A DNA stretch of 64,000 nucleotides from NCBI RefSeq assembly GCF_030272615.1, contig NC_081405.1, positions 157,003,454 to 157,067,453 of the forward strand, written 5' to 3'. Positions 31,743-42,489 of the stretch are shown here, one piece after another (the stretch's first letter is position 1; every line of letters begins with the position of its first letter). The notes beneath the pieces are model-generated. The model did not search any database, was not told the DNA's origin, and saw only the letters and a program-made list of their open reading frames with translations. This stretch comes from Cryptomeria japonica. Taxonomy: Eukaryota; Streptophyta; Pinopsida; Cupressales; Cupressaceae. The position numbers were made by a program, and so were the translations under genes.

Positions 31743-34694
31743 TCATCTAGTCTTAGTAGGAAGTTGAGAAGATTTAGGAGGAGGAATGTTCTCATCCTTA
31801 TCACTTGGGTGTTTAGGTTGTGGTCTCTTAGGTTGAATAATAGGAGAAGAGGAAGGTCTCTTCTCTCCATAAGAGGAAGGAGGAGGAACTGCTCCATATA
31901 AGGGAGGAATATTTGGTTTAGGAAGGAGACCAAGTCCATCATGATGAGGAGGTATAGGTCTACTCTTAGGAGGTTTATTAGATATAGGCATAGTCACATC
32001 CATGGGGACGGGTTGGGAATCGTCTTGAGGAAAGACATTAGTTTTATCTTTCAAAGGAAGAACTTCCTTCTCAAGAACGATAGGAATGTCAAGTTTCGGT
32101 GTTCTAGGTTCACTTAGAGATAGGATCATATTTGTTTTCCACTTTTGATAAGATTTAAAAAGATGATCACTTCGCGGAGGAAGAGATTGGAATTGTTTAG
32201 GCCAAAAGTAATCAATAGGAACGCTAGAAGTTCTTTCAGCTGGTTTAAAGAGACTATGATTGACAGTAACAACTTCACCATTATGGGGAAATTTCAAACA
32301 CTTATGAATAGGAGAAGCAATAGCTTTCATGGAAGATAGCCAAGGATAGCCAAGCTTCACACAAAATTGTTCGGAAGATGGAATAATAGCAAAGTTCACA
32401 TCAAGGGATTTGTTATGGACCTCAATAGGCAATGTAATAGAACCAATTGCAAGAGAAGAAAATGCATCAAATAGTTTCACAATCACATCTGTTTTGTCAT
32501 ATATCACTTGATTCAATTGCAAAGTAAAAAGAAATTCTTCAGTAATAACATTAACCATGTACGAAGGATCAATAAGCACTCCACGGCAAGGTGTATTCTT
32601 GAATTTTGCAACTATGTATAAAGGACCATCAGGTGCCCTAATGGTTTCACTGGAATCAAATGTGATGGAAGGTTCTTTAGGGTTTTCTTGCTGCTCTACA
32701 AAGTTAATCACATTCGGAGTCATAGACACAAGACCATCAGATGAAAAAGAGGAATCATTAGCCTCAACCGCATTAGAAGTATGAGAAGGTAATGGATCAG
32801 TAAAAATCTGAAGATTTTGGTTAGGAGGAGCTACAGATGTGTTGCCTTTATCATTCACTCCAGAAATAGAGATAGTATTATTATCAATCAAATCTTGAAT
32901 TTTACCCTTTAAAGAAAAACATTTTTCAGTATCATGCCCAGGCTGATGATGAAAGTGACAAAAAGATTTGTTATCAAAATAAGGTGAAGTAATCTTTGCA
33001 GGATCAATTTGCCTTATAGGAGGAAGAGTAAGCACATTTTGTTCCAATAACTTATTCATAATACTATGCAATGATTCATTCAAAGGAGTATACTTTCTTT
33101 CTTTCTTGAAAAACTTAGAAATAGGAGACACACCTGATGCTGCATTCACATTGTTGTTGATGATGTTTTCATTGAATTTAATGGACTCTCTATTCGGTTT
33201 AAACTTCCCAAATGGTTGTTGACTACTATCACCCTTATCGCTCGGAGTCATAGGATGTGATTGTTCCATTTGACTCACAGTCAGTTGATAATTGTGAAGA
33301 GTTGCACACAACTGTTGGAAAGAAGTAAACTCAGAAAACAGAAGTTTGTCTCGAATATCTTTTTGTAAATTAGAAATAAAGATTCTTTGAATATCATTGT
33401 CAGGCACTGGAAAAGAAATTTGAGCATACAAATGCTTATATCTACCAATGAAATCAATCACTTTTTCCTTAACACCTTGTTTACAATGCATTAAATCAAT
33501 CAAAGTAACTTTAGGACTTATATTGTTTTGAAATTGTTGAATGAAAGCATTTGCAAGTTGTTCAAAAGAAGTAATAGAATAAGAAGGCAACGAGCAATAC
33601 CATTGTAGGGCTTTGTCTCTTAATGTTCTAGTAAACAATTTTGCAAGCAACCTTTGGTCATAGGCAAAATCAGTACAGATTGTTTGAAAAGTCTTAACAT
33701 GTGTTAGAGGATCACCTTTACCATTATAAAGCTCCAAATGCGGAATTTCAACAAGTTTAGGAGGGATAGCTCGAACAATGTCAAGAGAAAGTGGGCTCAC
33801 AACGTCAAATGTGGGCACACTAAACTTAGATTGATTCATAGAGGCAATTTGTTGTTGTAAAGAAGAGACAGTTTGTGCAATATTGTTAATGGTCGCTTCA
33901 GTCGAAGAGTTCATATTAGATGTGTTAGATTGAGATGGAGGTGTTATGTTATTGAAAGAAGGTAAAGAGTAAGGTGGTGGGACTCTATGATAATTAGTCA
34001 TAGGAGATGATTGGACAGGAGGAACACTACAAGGAGGAATGGAATGATTGAATGAATTGCCCCCTTGCGTCATGTTCATTTGTGGAGATATAATAGGGAC
34101 ACTCATTGAAGGAGTGAATGAAGAAATCGGATTGAATGAAGGAAGAGGGTTAATTGAAAAGGAAGGATTGCCCCCCTGACTGGTGATCACAGGAGGAATG
34201 TCTTGTGTAGAAGTAGCCATTATGTTTGATGTAAAGGTAGGTATGCTAGCAATAGAAGTCATCAAAGGAATAGAATGATTGACTTGAGTAGGAGGTTGTG
34301 TATAACCCAAATTTTCAGCACAACTCTTCATAGGCATCACATTCGAATCCACAATGTGTGCAATACCATGCAAAATATCAATTCCATTCTTATCACTTTG
34401 AAGCATACATTTTAGACCCTCAATTAAAGGAAGAGCTTGACTATCGGGGTATTCTTGAGACATCCATTGTCGAAAATCGTCAAATTGGTTATCCAATTTC
34501 GAAATTTGTTCTTCAGAAACCTCATGGAGAGCTTCTTCATCATTAGGAGGATTAGAGGAATTACCCATGTCCTCGTTAAAAAGGCTATTCAAATTAGGTT
34601 CCATCTCCTCGGTAATTAAACCTCGGAAAGACTTAATTCTACGGCTTCGTCTAACGGGAATAGTGTAAGTAGGGCTTATTGTTGTAAAACTCAT
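31743..34694 (-). CDS. gag: B gag/aspartic protease-like protein, 983 residues
   Basis: This is the longest intact frame in the window. MSFTTISPTYTIPVRRSRRI opens it after a long leader, and G1 has the same start. Residues about 60-300 are Pro/Ser/Thr-rich with few charges. About 305-470 is the retrotransposon gag core (HLELYNGKGDPLTHVKTFQT, LFTRTLRDKALQWYCSLPSY, IDFIGRYKHLYAQI). Residues about 570-600 are a His/Cys zinc-binding-like motif (FCHFHHQPGHDTEKCFSLK). About 700-850 resembles a retropepsin fold region (GVLIDPSYMVNVI; FCVKLGYPWLSSMKAIAS), but the usual D-T/S-G is D-P-S, so protease activity is doubtful. The C-terminus is Pro/Lys-rich. Its expected role is assembly of virus-like particles for a reverse-transcribed RNA. 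No RT or integrase follows. Confidence 0.85.
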   Translation of the reverse strand: MSFTTISPTYTIPVRRSRRIKSFRGLITEEMEPNLNSLFNEDMGNSSNPPNDEEALHEVSEEQISKLDNQFDDFRQWMSQEYPDSQALPLIEGLKCMLQSDKNGIDILHGIAHIVDSNVMPMKSCAENLGYTQPPTQVNHSIPLMTSIASIPTFTSNIMATSTQDIPPVITSQGGNPSFSINPLPSFNPISSFTPSMSVPIISPQMNMTQGGNSFNHSIPPCSVPPVQSSPMTNYHRVPPPYSLPSFNNITPPSQSNTSNMNSSTEATINNIAQTVSSLQQQIASMNQSKFSVPTFDVVSPLSLDIVRAIPPKLVEIPHLELYNGKGDPLTHVKTFQTICTDFAYDQRLLAKLFTRTLRDKALQWYCSLPSYSITSFEQLANAFIQQFQNNISPKVTLIDLMHCKQGVKEKVIDFIGRYKHLYAQISFPVPDNDIQRIFISNLQKDIRDKLLFSEFTSFQQLCATLHNYQLTVSQMEQSHPMTPSDKGDSSQQPFGKFKPNRESIKFNENIINNNVNAASGVSPISKFFKKERKYTPLNESLHSIMNKLLEQNVLTLPPIRQIDPAKITSPYFDNKSFCHFHHQPGHDTEKCFSLKGKIQDLIDNNTISISGVNDKGNTSVAPPNQNLQIFTDPLPSHTSNAVEANDSSFSSDGLVSMTPNVINFVEQQENPKEPSITFDSSETIRAPDGPLYIVAKFKNTPCRGVLIDPSYMVNVITEEFLFTLQLNQVIYDKTDVIVKLFDAFSSLAIGSITLPIEVHNKSLDVNFAIIPSSEQFCVKLGYPWLSSMKAIASPIHKCLKFPHNGEVVTVNHSLFKPAERTSSVPIDYFWPKQFQSLPPRSDHLFKSYQKWKTNMILSLSEPRTPKLDIPIVLEKEVLPLKDKTNVFPQDDSQPVPMDVTMPISNKPPKSRPIPPHHDGLGLLPKPNIPPLYGAVPPPSSYGEKRPSSSPIIQPKRPQPKHPSDKDENIPPPKSSQLPTKTR

Positions 34695-35854
34695 GCACTA
34701 GAGAGGGAGAGAAAATTTTGATTTTAGAGGTAACAATTTTCAGTAAAATCAGCCAATCTTCTGGATTTAAGCTGTTAAATACAATCAAGACAATCTCCCA
34801 AAATTTCAGAAAAAATGTCAGGGACCGTGGCGCTTCGGAGTGCACACGGTCCCGACAACTTTTTTCAAAATTTGCAGGGATGAAAGTTATGATGATTTTA
34901 GAGCTAATCTGAAAAAATTGAGTGGTTTTACGATCTGTAGATAGGCCAAATTAAAGTTGCAATCTCGAAATTGAACCCTACCAAGATTGTCGAAAAATGC
35001 AAAAATTTGAATTTTGAAAAAAGAGAGGGAAACTGAAATTTTGAATTTTATGATTTTAGAGGGAATGTCAAGAGCAATGCAAATTTTGAAATTTAAAAAT
35101 TGACTCAATTTCACGCAAAATTCAATTTTGAAAGCGGAAATTAAAGTTGTTGTAATTAAGCACTTAATTTCAAAAGTCACAAATTGTAAGAATTTGAATA
35201 AAGCACTGAAATTTCGAATGAATGCAAACACACTTTTCAGATTTAGGACAGTAAGAACACAATTTTGACACAAAATTTCAATTTCAATGATTTTTGAATG
35301 TTTAGAAGCCTTAATCCAAGCAATCACAAGACCAACTTTGACTGTAATTTTGAAAGTGTTAGATTTGATAAAATCAGCCAAAATTCTGGATTTTAGCAGG
35401 AAAATACAGTAAGATCTAGCTCCCGAAATTTCAGAAAAAATGTCGGGGACGATGGCGCTCGGAGTGCACACGGTCCTCACAACTTTTTTCCAAATTTTTA
35501 GGGATGAAAGATATTGTGATTTTATTGCGGAATCCAAAGTTACAGCTGATTTGGAGATGTTTTGATCAGTGAAATTGTCGGACAAAGGTTGAATCAAGAG
35601 GGTTTTAAAAATTAGGGTTTTGACACTTAACCACTTAATTTTCAAAATTAAAGCATAGATATGAATTGATAATTTGTAATAGAAGGGTAGATCTGAAACA
35701 AGCATTAACATTTAGACATTTCACAAGTTCAATTACTAAAAAGAAAATTTAGGGTTTTTATGCAATTAACCTCTAAAATTTTGCAAAAGATCAACATGGA
35801 AATGTAATCAAGGAATCCAATTTTCAGATCTAACCATGAATAATCAGAAAGGAT
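34695..35854 (-). other. B leader with duplicated hairpin segment; open frame of doubtful meaning
   Basis: About 1.16 kb separates primer site and gag. A block of about 160 bases occurs twice as a direct repeat (34740-34900 and 35370-35530), each with one GGGAC...GCGC...GTGCACACGGTCC hairpin. A 274-codon frame on the gag strand (35711-34887) spans most of it. It is Ile/Phe/Leu/Lys-rich, has no domain, and covers the repeats, so I treat it as chance in AT-rich sequence. Long structured leaders often carry packaging signals. Confidence 0.5.
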
Positions 35855-35873
35855 GTTCACGTCGGGTTCACCA
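35855..35873 (-). other. B primer-binding site
   Basis: In B's direction TGGTGAACCCGACGTGAAC begins 3 bases after the 5' LTR end. Its first 13 bases equal those of G1. The priming tRNA is not identified here. Confidence 0.8.
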
Positions 35874-35876
35874 AAA

Positions 35877-37084
35877 TGTAAAGCGGAAAATCACGATCGA
35901 ACCCTAGTTACTCTCCCCTCTTCCAACTCCAAGGAGAGAGAAGGGAGGTCGCTAGGGTTGATGGTTTTCACTTGGGAGATTTTACATTCAAAATAGGGGT
36001 TGAAACCCACAAGATCCAATCCCACGCAATGCAAGATTGGATGCTAAATGAGTTTCAAGGGTTATGACAGCAAGGCTACCCTCTTTTGTAAAGAATGTGC
36101 ATAGAAGAATTAAGCTAGGAATGCATAGAAAGTGACAAAGATTCGCTTATAAACTGAGATAGGAATACAGTATGAAGCTGCGGACCTGGAATTAGCAGTA
36201 AAATGTCGATACGGCGCTGTCCTGCAAATTTGAGCGAAAGTTGTCGGGACGATGGCGCCCGAGCGCCACGGTCCTCCGAAAAATCCGCGAAACGAAGGGG
36301 GATCTGTTCGTCTCTGCACAAGGATTCCAGATCTTCAATTTTAGCCACGTACCTGCAACCTACACACAGAAAAGCGAAGACAATTGGGGGGTTAGGGATT
36401 AGGGGTTTGCCTTTAGGTCAAACCCCGGTTTTGGAATTAACCAAGAAATGAGCAATGCTGTAAATGTAAATGTTTGTAATGTAAAACAAGTACTAATACC
36501 TTGTTGTAAGGATGTTTGTATCCTTATGTGCGAAGGTATAGATGTTGTATGTTGTATGTTGTAGTAGTATGTAGTAAGTGATCTCCTCTTCAATGGTTGA
36601 ATCCTTGTCTTGAATGCAACACTTAGCCTTGAATGGAGACTTGGAATGAATGCTTGAATGCTTGAATGCTTGAGTATAGTTTCCACACTTGTACCATCAT
36701 ATCGAATGAAAGAGGAAAATGTAGTTTATATACTTGTCAATTAGGGCTAATAGACTGATTTTCCTGACCTTAGGCCGACCAGGAAAGATAATTTTCTAAT
36801 TTGCAAACATAAAGACCCGAAGTCCAAAAGAGAACGGGCCCAAAATAGGGCCAGGGACCACGGCGCTGGGCGCCATGGTCCTGGGGGACCAGGGCGCTGG
36901 GCGTTCTAGTCCCACCTCCCGGGACAGTAGGGTGCAAAGGAGGTTCAGGCCAGGGTGCAAGAAAATGCAGTTTTCAGTGTCATAATCAGGTTTTGGGGTC
37001 TCCATTCAGGTTGCATGTTGTGTCGCCATCGTGAAGACCGAAATGCAGTCGAAATTGCAAGTGTCACAATTTTAGGACACTACA
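35877..37084 (-). repeat. B 5' LTR
   Basis: In B's direction it starts TGTAGTGTCCTAAAATTG at 37084 and ends CCGCTTTACA at 35877. It is close in sequence to 29264-30507 but lacks one palindromic unit near 36890. Its hairpin words lie near 36246 and 36850-36905. Confidence 0.92.
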
Positions 37085-37465
37085 CTTCCTTACAACAACA
37101 AATAGATTCCATGAATCAATCATAGTATAATGTGCCCACATTTGATGTAGGAGCTTATTATCCAATGAAATTGTTCATTTTCTCCCTCCTAAACATGTTT
37201 AAGTCCCTCAATTTTATCTTTATAATGTAAAAGGTGATCCTTTAACTCATATCAAAACATTTCAAACTTTGTTTAGTGAGTTTGCTCATGACCAAAGACT
37301 TTTGGCTAAACTGTTTACTAGAATGCTTAGGGATAAATATTTGAAATAGTATTTTTATTTTCCTCATTATTCTATTAATTCATTTCAAAAATTGGATAAT
37401 GCTTTCATTCAAAAGTTTCACAAAATATTGGTCCTAAGATTACCTTGACTGATTTGATGCATTAT
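37085..37465 (+). pseudogene. gag: G1 gag, segment 3
   Basis: Resumes after B with QQQIDSMNQS and VPTFDVGA, then HIKTFQTLFSEFAHDQRLLA and KLFTRMLRDKYLK*YFYFPH, corresponding to B gag residues about 290-410. Several stops and a shift are present. It ends with LTDLMHY at the ATTAT (37461-37465), where E begins; the reading continues at 41626. Confidence 0.85.
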
Positions 37466-39187
37466 TGGTGTAGGAACACCTAATAGTTATTTATGCCTTA
37501 GTGATGCCATGATACAATATTTTAATTTTTTTGAGTTAATGTGATTTAATAAGGTCAATAATGAGCATTCTTTATGTAATAAGTGTCTTTGAAGTCACTA
37601 GAAGGTGTTTTGAGTCATATTGAAGTCATATAATCAATATTGTCAAAAATTGTCAAACGTTCTCATTATGTTGAAAATGAGTGTCAATGGGTCAAATATG
37701 TTGTTTTATGATATTTAAGGGTCTTTTTATAATATTTGGACCTATTTGATTCATTATTGGGGAATGGGATTCATAGATTAATTCTAAATATAATTTGGAG
37801 CAAAATTGTCAAAATTGACAAAAGAGTTGTCAAGCAGTTTTAGAGTTTGTAAGGGTAATTATGTGTTTGTTGTTAAAATGAGTTGTAAATGTTTTTATAA
37901 CAATGTGGAGGATTTTAATGAACTATTAAATCCTTGTACACATTTGGGTATGGCTGGTTGGTGGTGGTATTAAGCAAAAATATTAATCAAGTTGTGATTT
38001 TTTGCACTTCCATGCATTTTCCCAGACGCGACAATCTGAAATCTGCATTTTTCTATTAAGAAGAGTTCTTGTTTCAATTTAAGACTCACTGGATATGTTA
38101 AATTAATGAATAATCTTCATTCTGCAATTGGTTTCATTTAAATCTTTTTTTTTGGCACCAGTTATAGCATTTTTTGTAAAACTAGTCAAAACCATGCCCT
38201 AGGGTTTGCAATGACATTATAAAATGTAAATAGCCTCCATTCCACATGCTCAAGGGAAAAAACTTGGTAGAATGGAGGTAAATCATATTTATTTTAGTTT
38301 CCTTTTTTTTTTTCAAGGATTCATACATGATTTGGCATGTACAAACTTGAAGGAAGTTGACTGAAATTGTGTCTCAGTCTGGGACAACAAGGTAAAAGAG
38401 GAAGTTTTGGTTGGTTTGAATGTCTTGGAGGACCTTGAGGGGTCATGTGAGGGTTGTGGATATTTTTTTATAGTTCCATATATAGTTAAAAAGGGTTTTC
38501 AAGTTGGGGAAACAATCCAAATACACAAACTATTGACTATCCTAAAATGGCTAGTGGTTGTCCTAGTTTGACAAATTAACAACAACTTGCGTTTATGAGT
38601 TTGAATGTTGGTAGGTTTTGTAGTTGGAGTTGGTGAGTGATTGGGAAGACCCTAGAGAGTCTCTAGAATCCTTTTGAGGCATTGAGAAGTGTAAAAGAAG
38701 CCTTAATATATGATTGTCCTCAACATGTTGTTGGTTGTCCTAAAAACAATGAGTCCTCAATGAATGTTGTTTTGTCATTTTGGGAGGTTGGGTGGGTAGA
38801 GAGAGTCAAGTTTGAACATGTTTGGAAGCCCTTTTAAGATTGACAAGGTATTTTTGGTTTTTTTGAGGAACCTTATGGAAAGATATGGGTTGGATACTAA
38901 TAGAAGGTGTAAATCCTATTTGGGTCAGCCTTGGTTGTGTGAGTATAAAGGAGACTAATAGTGTTTAAATGCTATGGAGAATGGTTTGGAGTTTAAGAGA
39001 GTTGATTATGCATGGATGAATGTGTGTTAGTGGTTGGATAAGGGATTGAGAAGCTTGGGTGAGTTTTGGGCTATTTTAGCCTTGTGAGTGGATTTTTGAA
39101 GTTATGAAAGACTTAGTACCTATTGGCTAGGTAAGTTGGGAGAAATAAACATCCCTAACGTGGTTTTGATGAGGATTCTCTGCATCA
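37466..39187 (+). repeat. E 5' LTR
   Basis: The last kilobase (from about 38180, AAACCATGCCCTAGGG) is repeated at 40630-41625, and both end TGCATCA. The first 700 bases have no partner in the window. No gene is seen in it. Confidence 0.8.
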
Positions 39188-39190
39188 TAT

Positions 39191-39201
39191 TAGTATTAGG
39201 G
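39191..39201 (+). other. E degenerate primer-binding site
   Basis: TAGTATTAGGG lies 3 bases after the LTR end and differs from the tRNA-iMet site TGGTATCAGAG by three transitions. This suggests iMet priming, as in many gypsy chromoviruses. Confidence 0.5.
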
Positions 39202-39252
39202 AAAGCAAGTAGATTACGTGAAGATTGAGAGGTTGAAGGAGTTGATGCCATC

Positions 39253-40569
39253 ATGCAGGAGATTGAAGAAATGAGAGCAAGGTATGCCAAGTTGAAGGAG
39301 ATGACCCAGAGGCAATCCATATTCAAAAAAAATTGCAAATGCCAAGGTAAGGTATGTAAGATGGTTATTCACATTGGTTCATTATACAATATATTTTTAG
39401 TGGAAATGGTTGAAAAGTTGAATTTTCCAAGAAAATCTCATGAAACGCCCTACAAAGAATATTGGGCGAATGATGATCAATGGGTTGATGTTAGAGAACA
39501 AGAATTTGTGGATTTAAATATTGGTTCATATCATGATATTGTACTTTGTGATGTTATGCCTTTGAAGGATTGTCATTTGATCTTGGGAATAGTTTGGCAA
39601 TTTGATACATTTGCATTACATGGCGGTAGGAAGAATACACATACTATTGACAAAGAAGGAGAAAGGTTTGTGTTGAATCCATTGCATGATGTTGAGGCAT
39701 CAAAGAAGGTGGCAAGGATAGGGTTTATTGGAAGAAAAGAGTTCCTAATTTATGAAGAACATAAAGATGAAGATGAGGAAAAAGTAAGAGTTTTTTCAAT
39801 GAAGGGTGATGGTGTTTTGAAGTAGGAAGCCATGAGCAGTGCAGGGGTATGTGAGATTGGGACAAAGATCCTAACAAGGAAAGAGGATAAGGACATGGAA
39901 AAGGACAGTAAGTTGCAACATTGGGATAGTGAAGACACTAAGGAAGAAATAAATTGTCTAATGAATGGACAAGAAGGCAAGGTGCAACAGATAGTTGACG
40001 AAGAAGATAGTGAACCAATTGGAAAGGAGGTTCTAAAAAATGAGATCAAGGTAAAGGATAGAGGTATTAAAGATGACAAAAAAGAAACAAGTCTTGAAGA
40101 GCTTGAAGATGGTAAGAAGATCATGATTGGGACAGTGTTGTGTCCGTTGAAGATGGAAAAGGATATAGGAAAACAAGTTGCCACTATGATCCTGGGTTAT
40201 GAGGTAGAAGATATAGTGATTAAGGTGGATAATGACTTGGAAATGAATGAGAAGGAGTTCCAAATGGAATGGCATGTAATGGAGAAGAAGTTGGTTGAAG
40301 TAAACCAAGGTGATAACATGACAAGTAGTGGAAGTAATGAGGTTGATATGGAGATGGAAGTTGTAGTCACCATGAAGGGTGAAGATAAGCAGGTAAATAA
40401 TGAGAAGAGGGGCTCAATGAGGAAAGAGACTAAGATTGAAAAGTTGATAGTGATGGGCCATGAGAAGGCTAAAGAGTTTGTGTGCTCACCAAGTGAGATG
40501 GAGAAGAGAGGATATAATGATTTCAAGGTAGTTATTTGTCTATGGATGGTAATATTAGTTGTGATGTAG
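39253..40569 (+). pseudogene. E internal gene: retropepsin-like domain plus highly charged tail, one in-frame TAG
   Basis: Two frames in the same phase (39253-39825 and 39832-40569) are separated only by a TAG at 39823-39825, giving about 438 codons. Residues about 35-140 resemble the gypsy protease: KMVIHIGSLYNIFLVEMVEKL replaces the usual D-S/T-G site with HIG, followed by DLNIGSYHDIVLCDVMPL and DCHLILGIVWQFDTFALHGG. The tail of about 250 residues is rich in Glu, Lys and Asp and has no recognised domain. With the catalytic Asp gone it is unlikely to be a working protease. Antisense frames (39750-40598) are shadows. Confidence 0.65.
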
Positions 40570-40629
40570 GAAAACAAAATGGATTTAAATAAAACCAATT
40601 GAAAAAGGAATATTATTCACTCCTTTAAC

Positions 40630-41625
40630 ATATCCAATGAGTCAAAACCCTGCCCTAGGGTTTGCATTGATATTATAAAATGTAAATAGCCTCCATTCCA
40701 TGTGATCAAGGACCAAAAATTTGTGGAATGGAGGTAAATTATATGTATTTTATTTTCCTTTTTTGTTTCAAGTATTCATACATTATTTGGCATGTGAAAA
40801 CTTGAAGGAAGTTGACTGAAATTGTGTCTCAGTCTGGGACATCAGGGTAAAAGAGGATTTTTTTGTTGGTTTGAATATAATGGAGGACCTTGAGGGGTCA
40901 AGTGAGGGTTCCATAGATAGGGAAAAGGGGTTTTCAAATTGGGAAAACAATCCAAATGCACAAACTATTGACTGTCCTAAAATGGCTAGTGATTGTCCTA
41001 GTTTGACAATTTAACAACAACTTGCATTTATGAGTTTGAATGTTGGTTGGTTTTTCCATTGGAGTTTGTGAGTGATTGGGAAGACCCTAGAGAGTCTCTA
41101 TAATCCTATGGAGGCATTGAGAAGTGGAAAATAAGCCTTAATATATGATTGTCCTAAAAATGTTGTTGGTTGTCCTAAAAATAGTGAGTCCTCAATGAAT
41201 GTTGTTTTGTCATTTTGGTAGGTTGGGTGGGTAGAGAGAGTCAAGTTTGAACATGTTTGGAAGAAATTTTAATATTGACAAGGGATTTTGGGTTTTTTTT
41301 AGGAACCTTATGGCAAGATATGGGTTGGATACTAATGGAAGGTGGAAAACCTATTTGGGGAAGCCTTGGTTGTGTGAGTACAAAGGAGACTAATGGTGTT
41401 TAAACTCTATGGAGCATCATTTGGGGTTTAAGAGAGTTGAGTATGAATGGAGGAATGTGTGTGAGTGGTTGGATAAGGGATTGAGAAGCTTGGATGAGTT
41501 TTGGGCTATTGTAGCCTTATGAGTGGATTTGTGAAGTTATGGAAGACTTAATTAGTACCTATTGGTTAGTAAGTTGGCAGAAATAAATCGCCCTAATGTG
41601 GTTTTGGTGAGGATGCTTTGCATCA
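40630..41625 (+). repeat. E 3' LTR, 5'-truncated
   Basis: Matches 38180-39187 with scattered changes, from CAAAACCCTGCCCTAGGG to GAGGATGCTTTGCATCA. The LTR start and the polypurine tract are missing, so a deletion joined the gene's 3' end to mid-LTR. Confidence 0.8.
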
Positions 41626-42489
41626 ATTATAAGAAAGAATTTAAAGAAAAGTGACTAATTTTATTGGTAGATATAAACATTTGTATTCACAAATTGCTTA
41701 CCCTATGCCTGATCAAGATATTCAAAGAATTTTCATTTCTACTTTGCAAAAAGACATTAGAGATAGACTTCTCTTTTCTAAGTTTACTTCCTTTACGTAG
41801 TTGTGTATAGTACTTCACAATTATCACCTTATCATGATTCAATTGTAACAATCTCCTTCAATGGCTTCAACTGATAAAATTGAAAGTTCTCAATAATGTT
41901 TTGCGAAATTCAAACCAAATAGGGGATTCGTCAAGTTAAATGATAACAACAACACTCAATTAGCAACTACAACAACAGGTGTGCCTCCTTTGTCCAAGCA
42001 TTTTGGAAAATAATTCACTCCTCTTAGTTAATCTTTGCATAGTATTATGAAGCAATTGTTACAAAGGAATGTGTTGAAGCTTCCCCTTATTAAACCACTT
42101 GATACATCAAAGCCTTTGTCACCTTACTTTGATTCCAAATCTTTTTGCCAATATCATCATCAACCCGATCGTGACACTGAAAAGTGTTATTCCTTAATAA
42201 GTAAGATTCAAGACTTGATTGATAACAATACCATATTTGTGGCTAGTGTGAACGATAAAGGAAACAAATTTGTAGCTCCTTGAAATAAAAAATTTCAAAT
42301 TTTCACTAATCTTTTACCTTCCTATTCCACTAATGTGATTGAGACTAATCATTTTGCCTTCTCTCCTAGTAATCTTGGCCTTGATTATAATAATGTGATA
42401 AACCTTATTGATAAAATTGAACCTCACAAGGACTTATGCATTACCTTTGATCCTATGAAACTATTAAAGAACCTGATGGCCCACTATAT
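41626..42489 (+). pseudogene. gag: G1 gag/protease-like, segment 4
   Basis: Resumes with KKEFKEK, then FIGRYKHLYSQIAYPMPDQD and FISTLQKDIRDRLLFSKFTS. A clean 82-codon frame (42035-42283) carries the zinc-like motif FCQYHHQPDRDTEKCYSLI and KIQDLIDNNTIF. It then runs to LCITFDPMKLLKNLMAHY at the TATAT where F begins. A base loss near 41655 and several stops break it. It corresponds to B gag residues about 425-695. Confidence 0.85.

Larger units (their letters stand above)
29264..37084 (-). mobile_element. B: young gypsy-like LTR element with gag/protease but no pol
   Basis: It is bounded by LTRs 29264-30507 and 35877-37084 and a perfect CTTCC duplication (29259-29263, 37085-37089). Order in its own direction: 5' LTR (37084-35877), primer site, long leader, gag/protease-like ORF, about 0.7 kb of non-coding sequence, polypurine tract, 3' LTR. 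The LTRs are very similar by eye, apart from one repeat-unit difference of about 32 bases and a more variable first 240 bases. Gag is open for 983 codons, so this is one of the youngest insertions here. Without RT and integrase it is non-autonomous. Confidence 0.9.
37466..41625 (+). mobile_element. E: reduced gypsy-type LTR element with protease-like gene only
   Basis: Starts TGGTGTAGGAACACC and ends CTTTGCATCA, flanked by a perfect ATTAT duplication (37461-37465, 41626-41630). Removing it restores the expected gag reading of G1. The 5' LTR is 37466-39187. The 3' copy (from about 40630) matches only the last kilobase of it, so its first 700 bases or so are missing. The internal region of about 1.4 kb has one gene with a retropepsin-like part and no gag, RT or integrase. 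Confidence 0.82.

Noticed and set aside
34887-35711. A 274-codon minus-strand open frame upstream of B gag
   Set aside because: It is AT-rich, Ile/Phe/Lys-biased, domain-free and spans a duplicated hairpin block. No matching frame is seen elsewhere in the window, so it is treated as leader sequence.
39750-40598. Antisense open frames of 91-144 codons (Ser/Phe/Leu-rich)
   Set aside because: They mirror the Glu/Lys-rich coding strand of E's gene; stop codons are rare on the complement of GAA/AAG-rich sequence.
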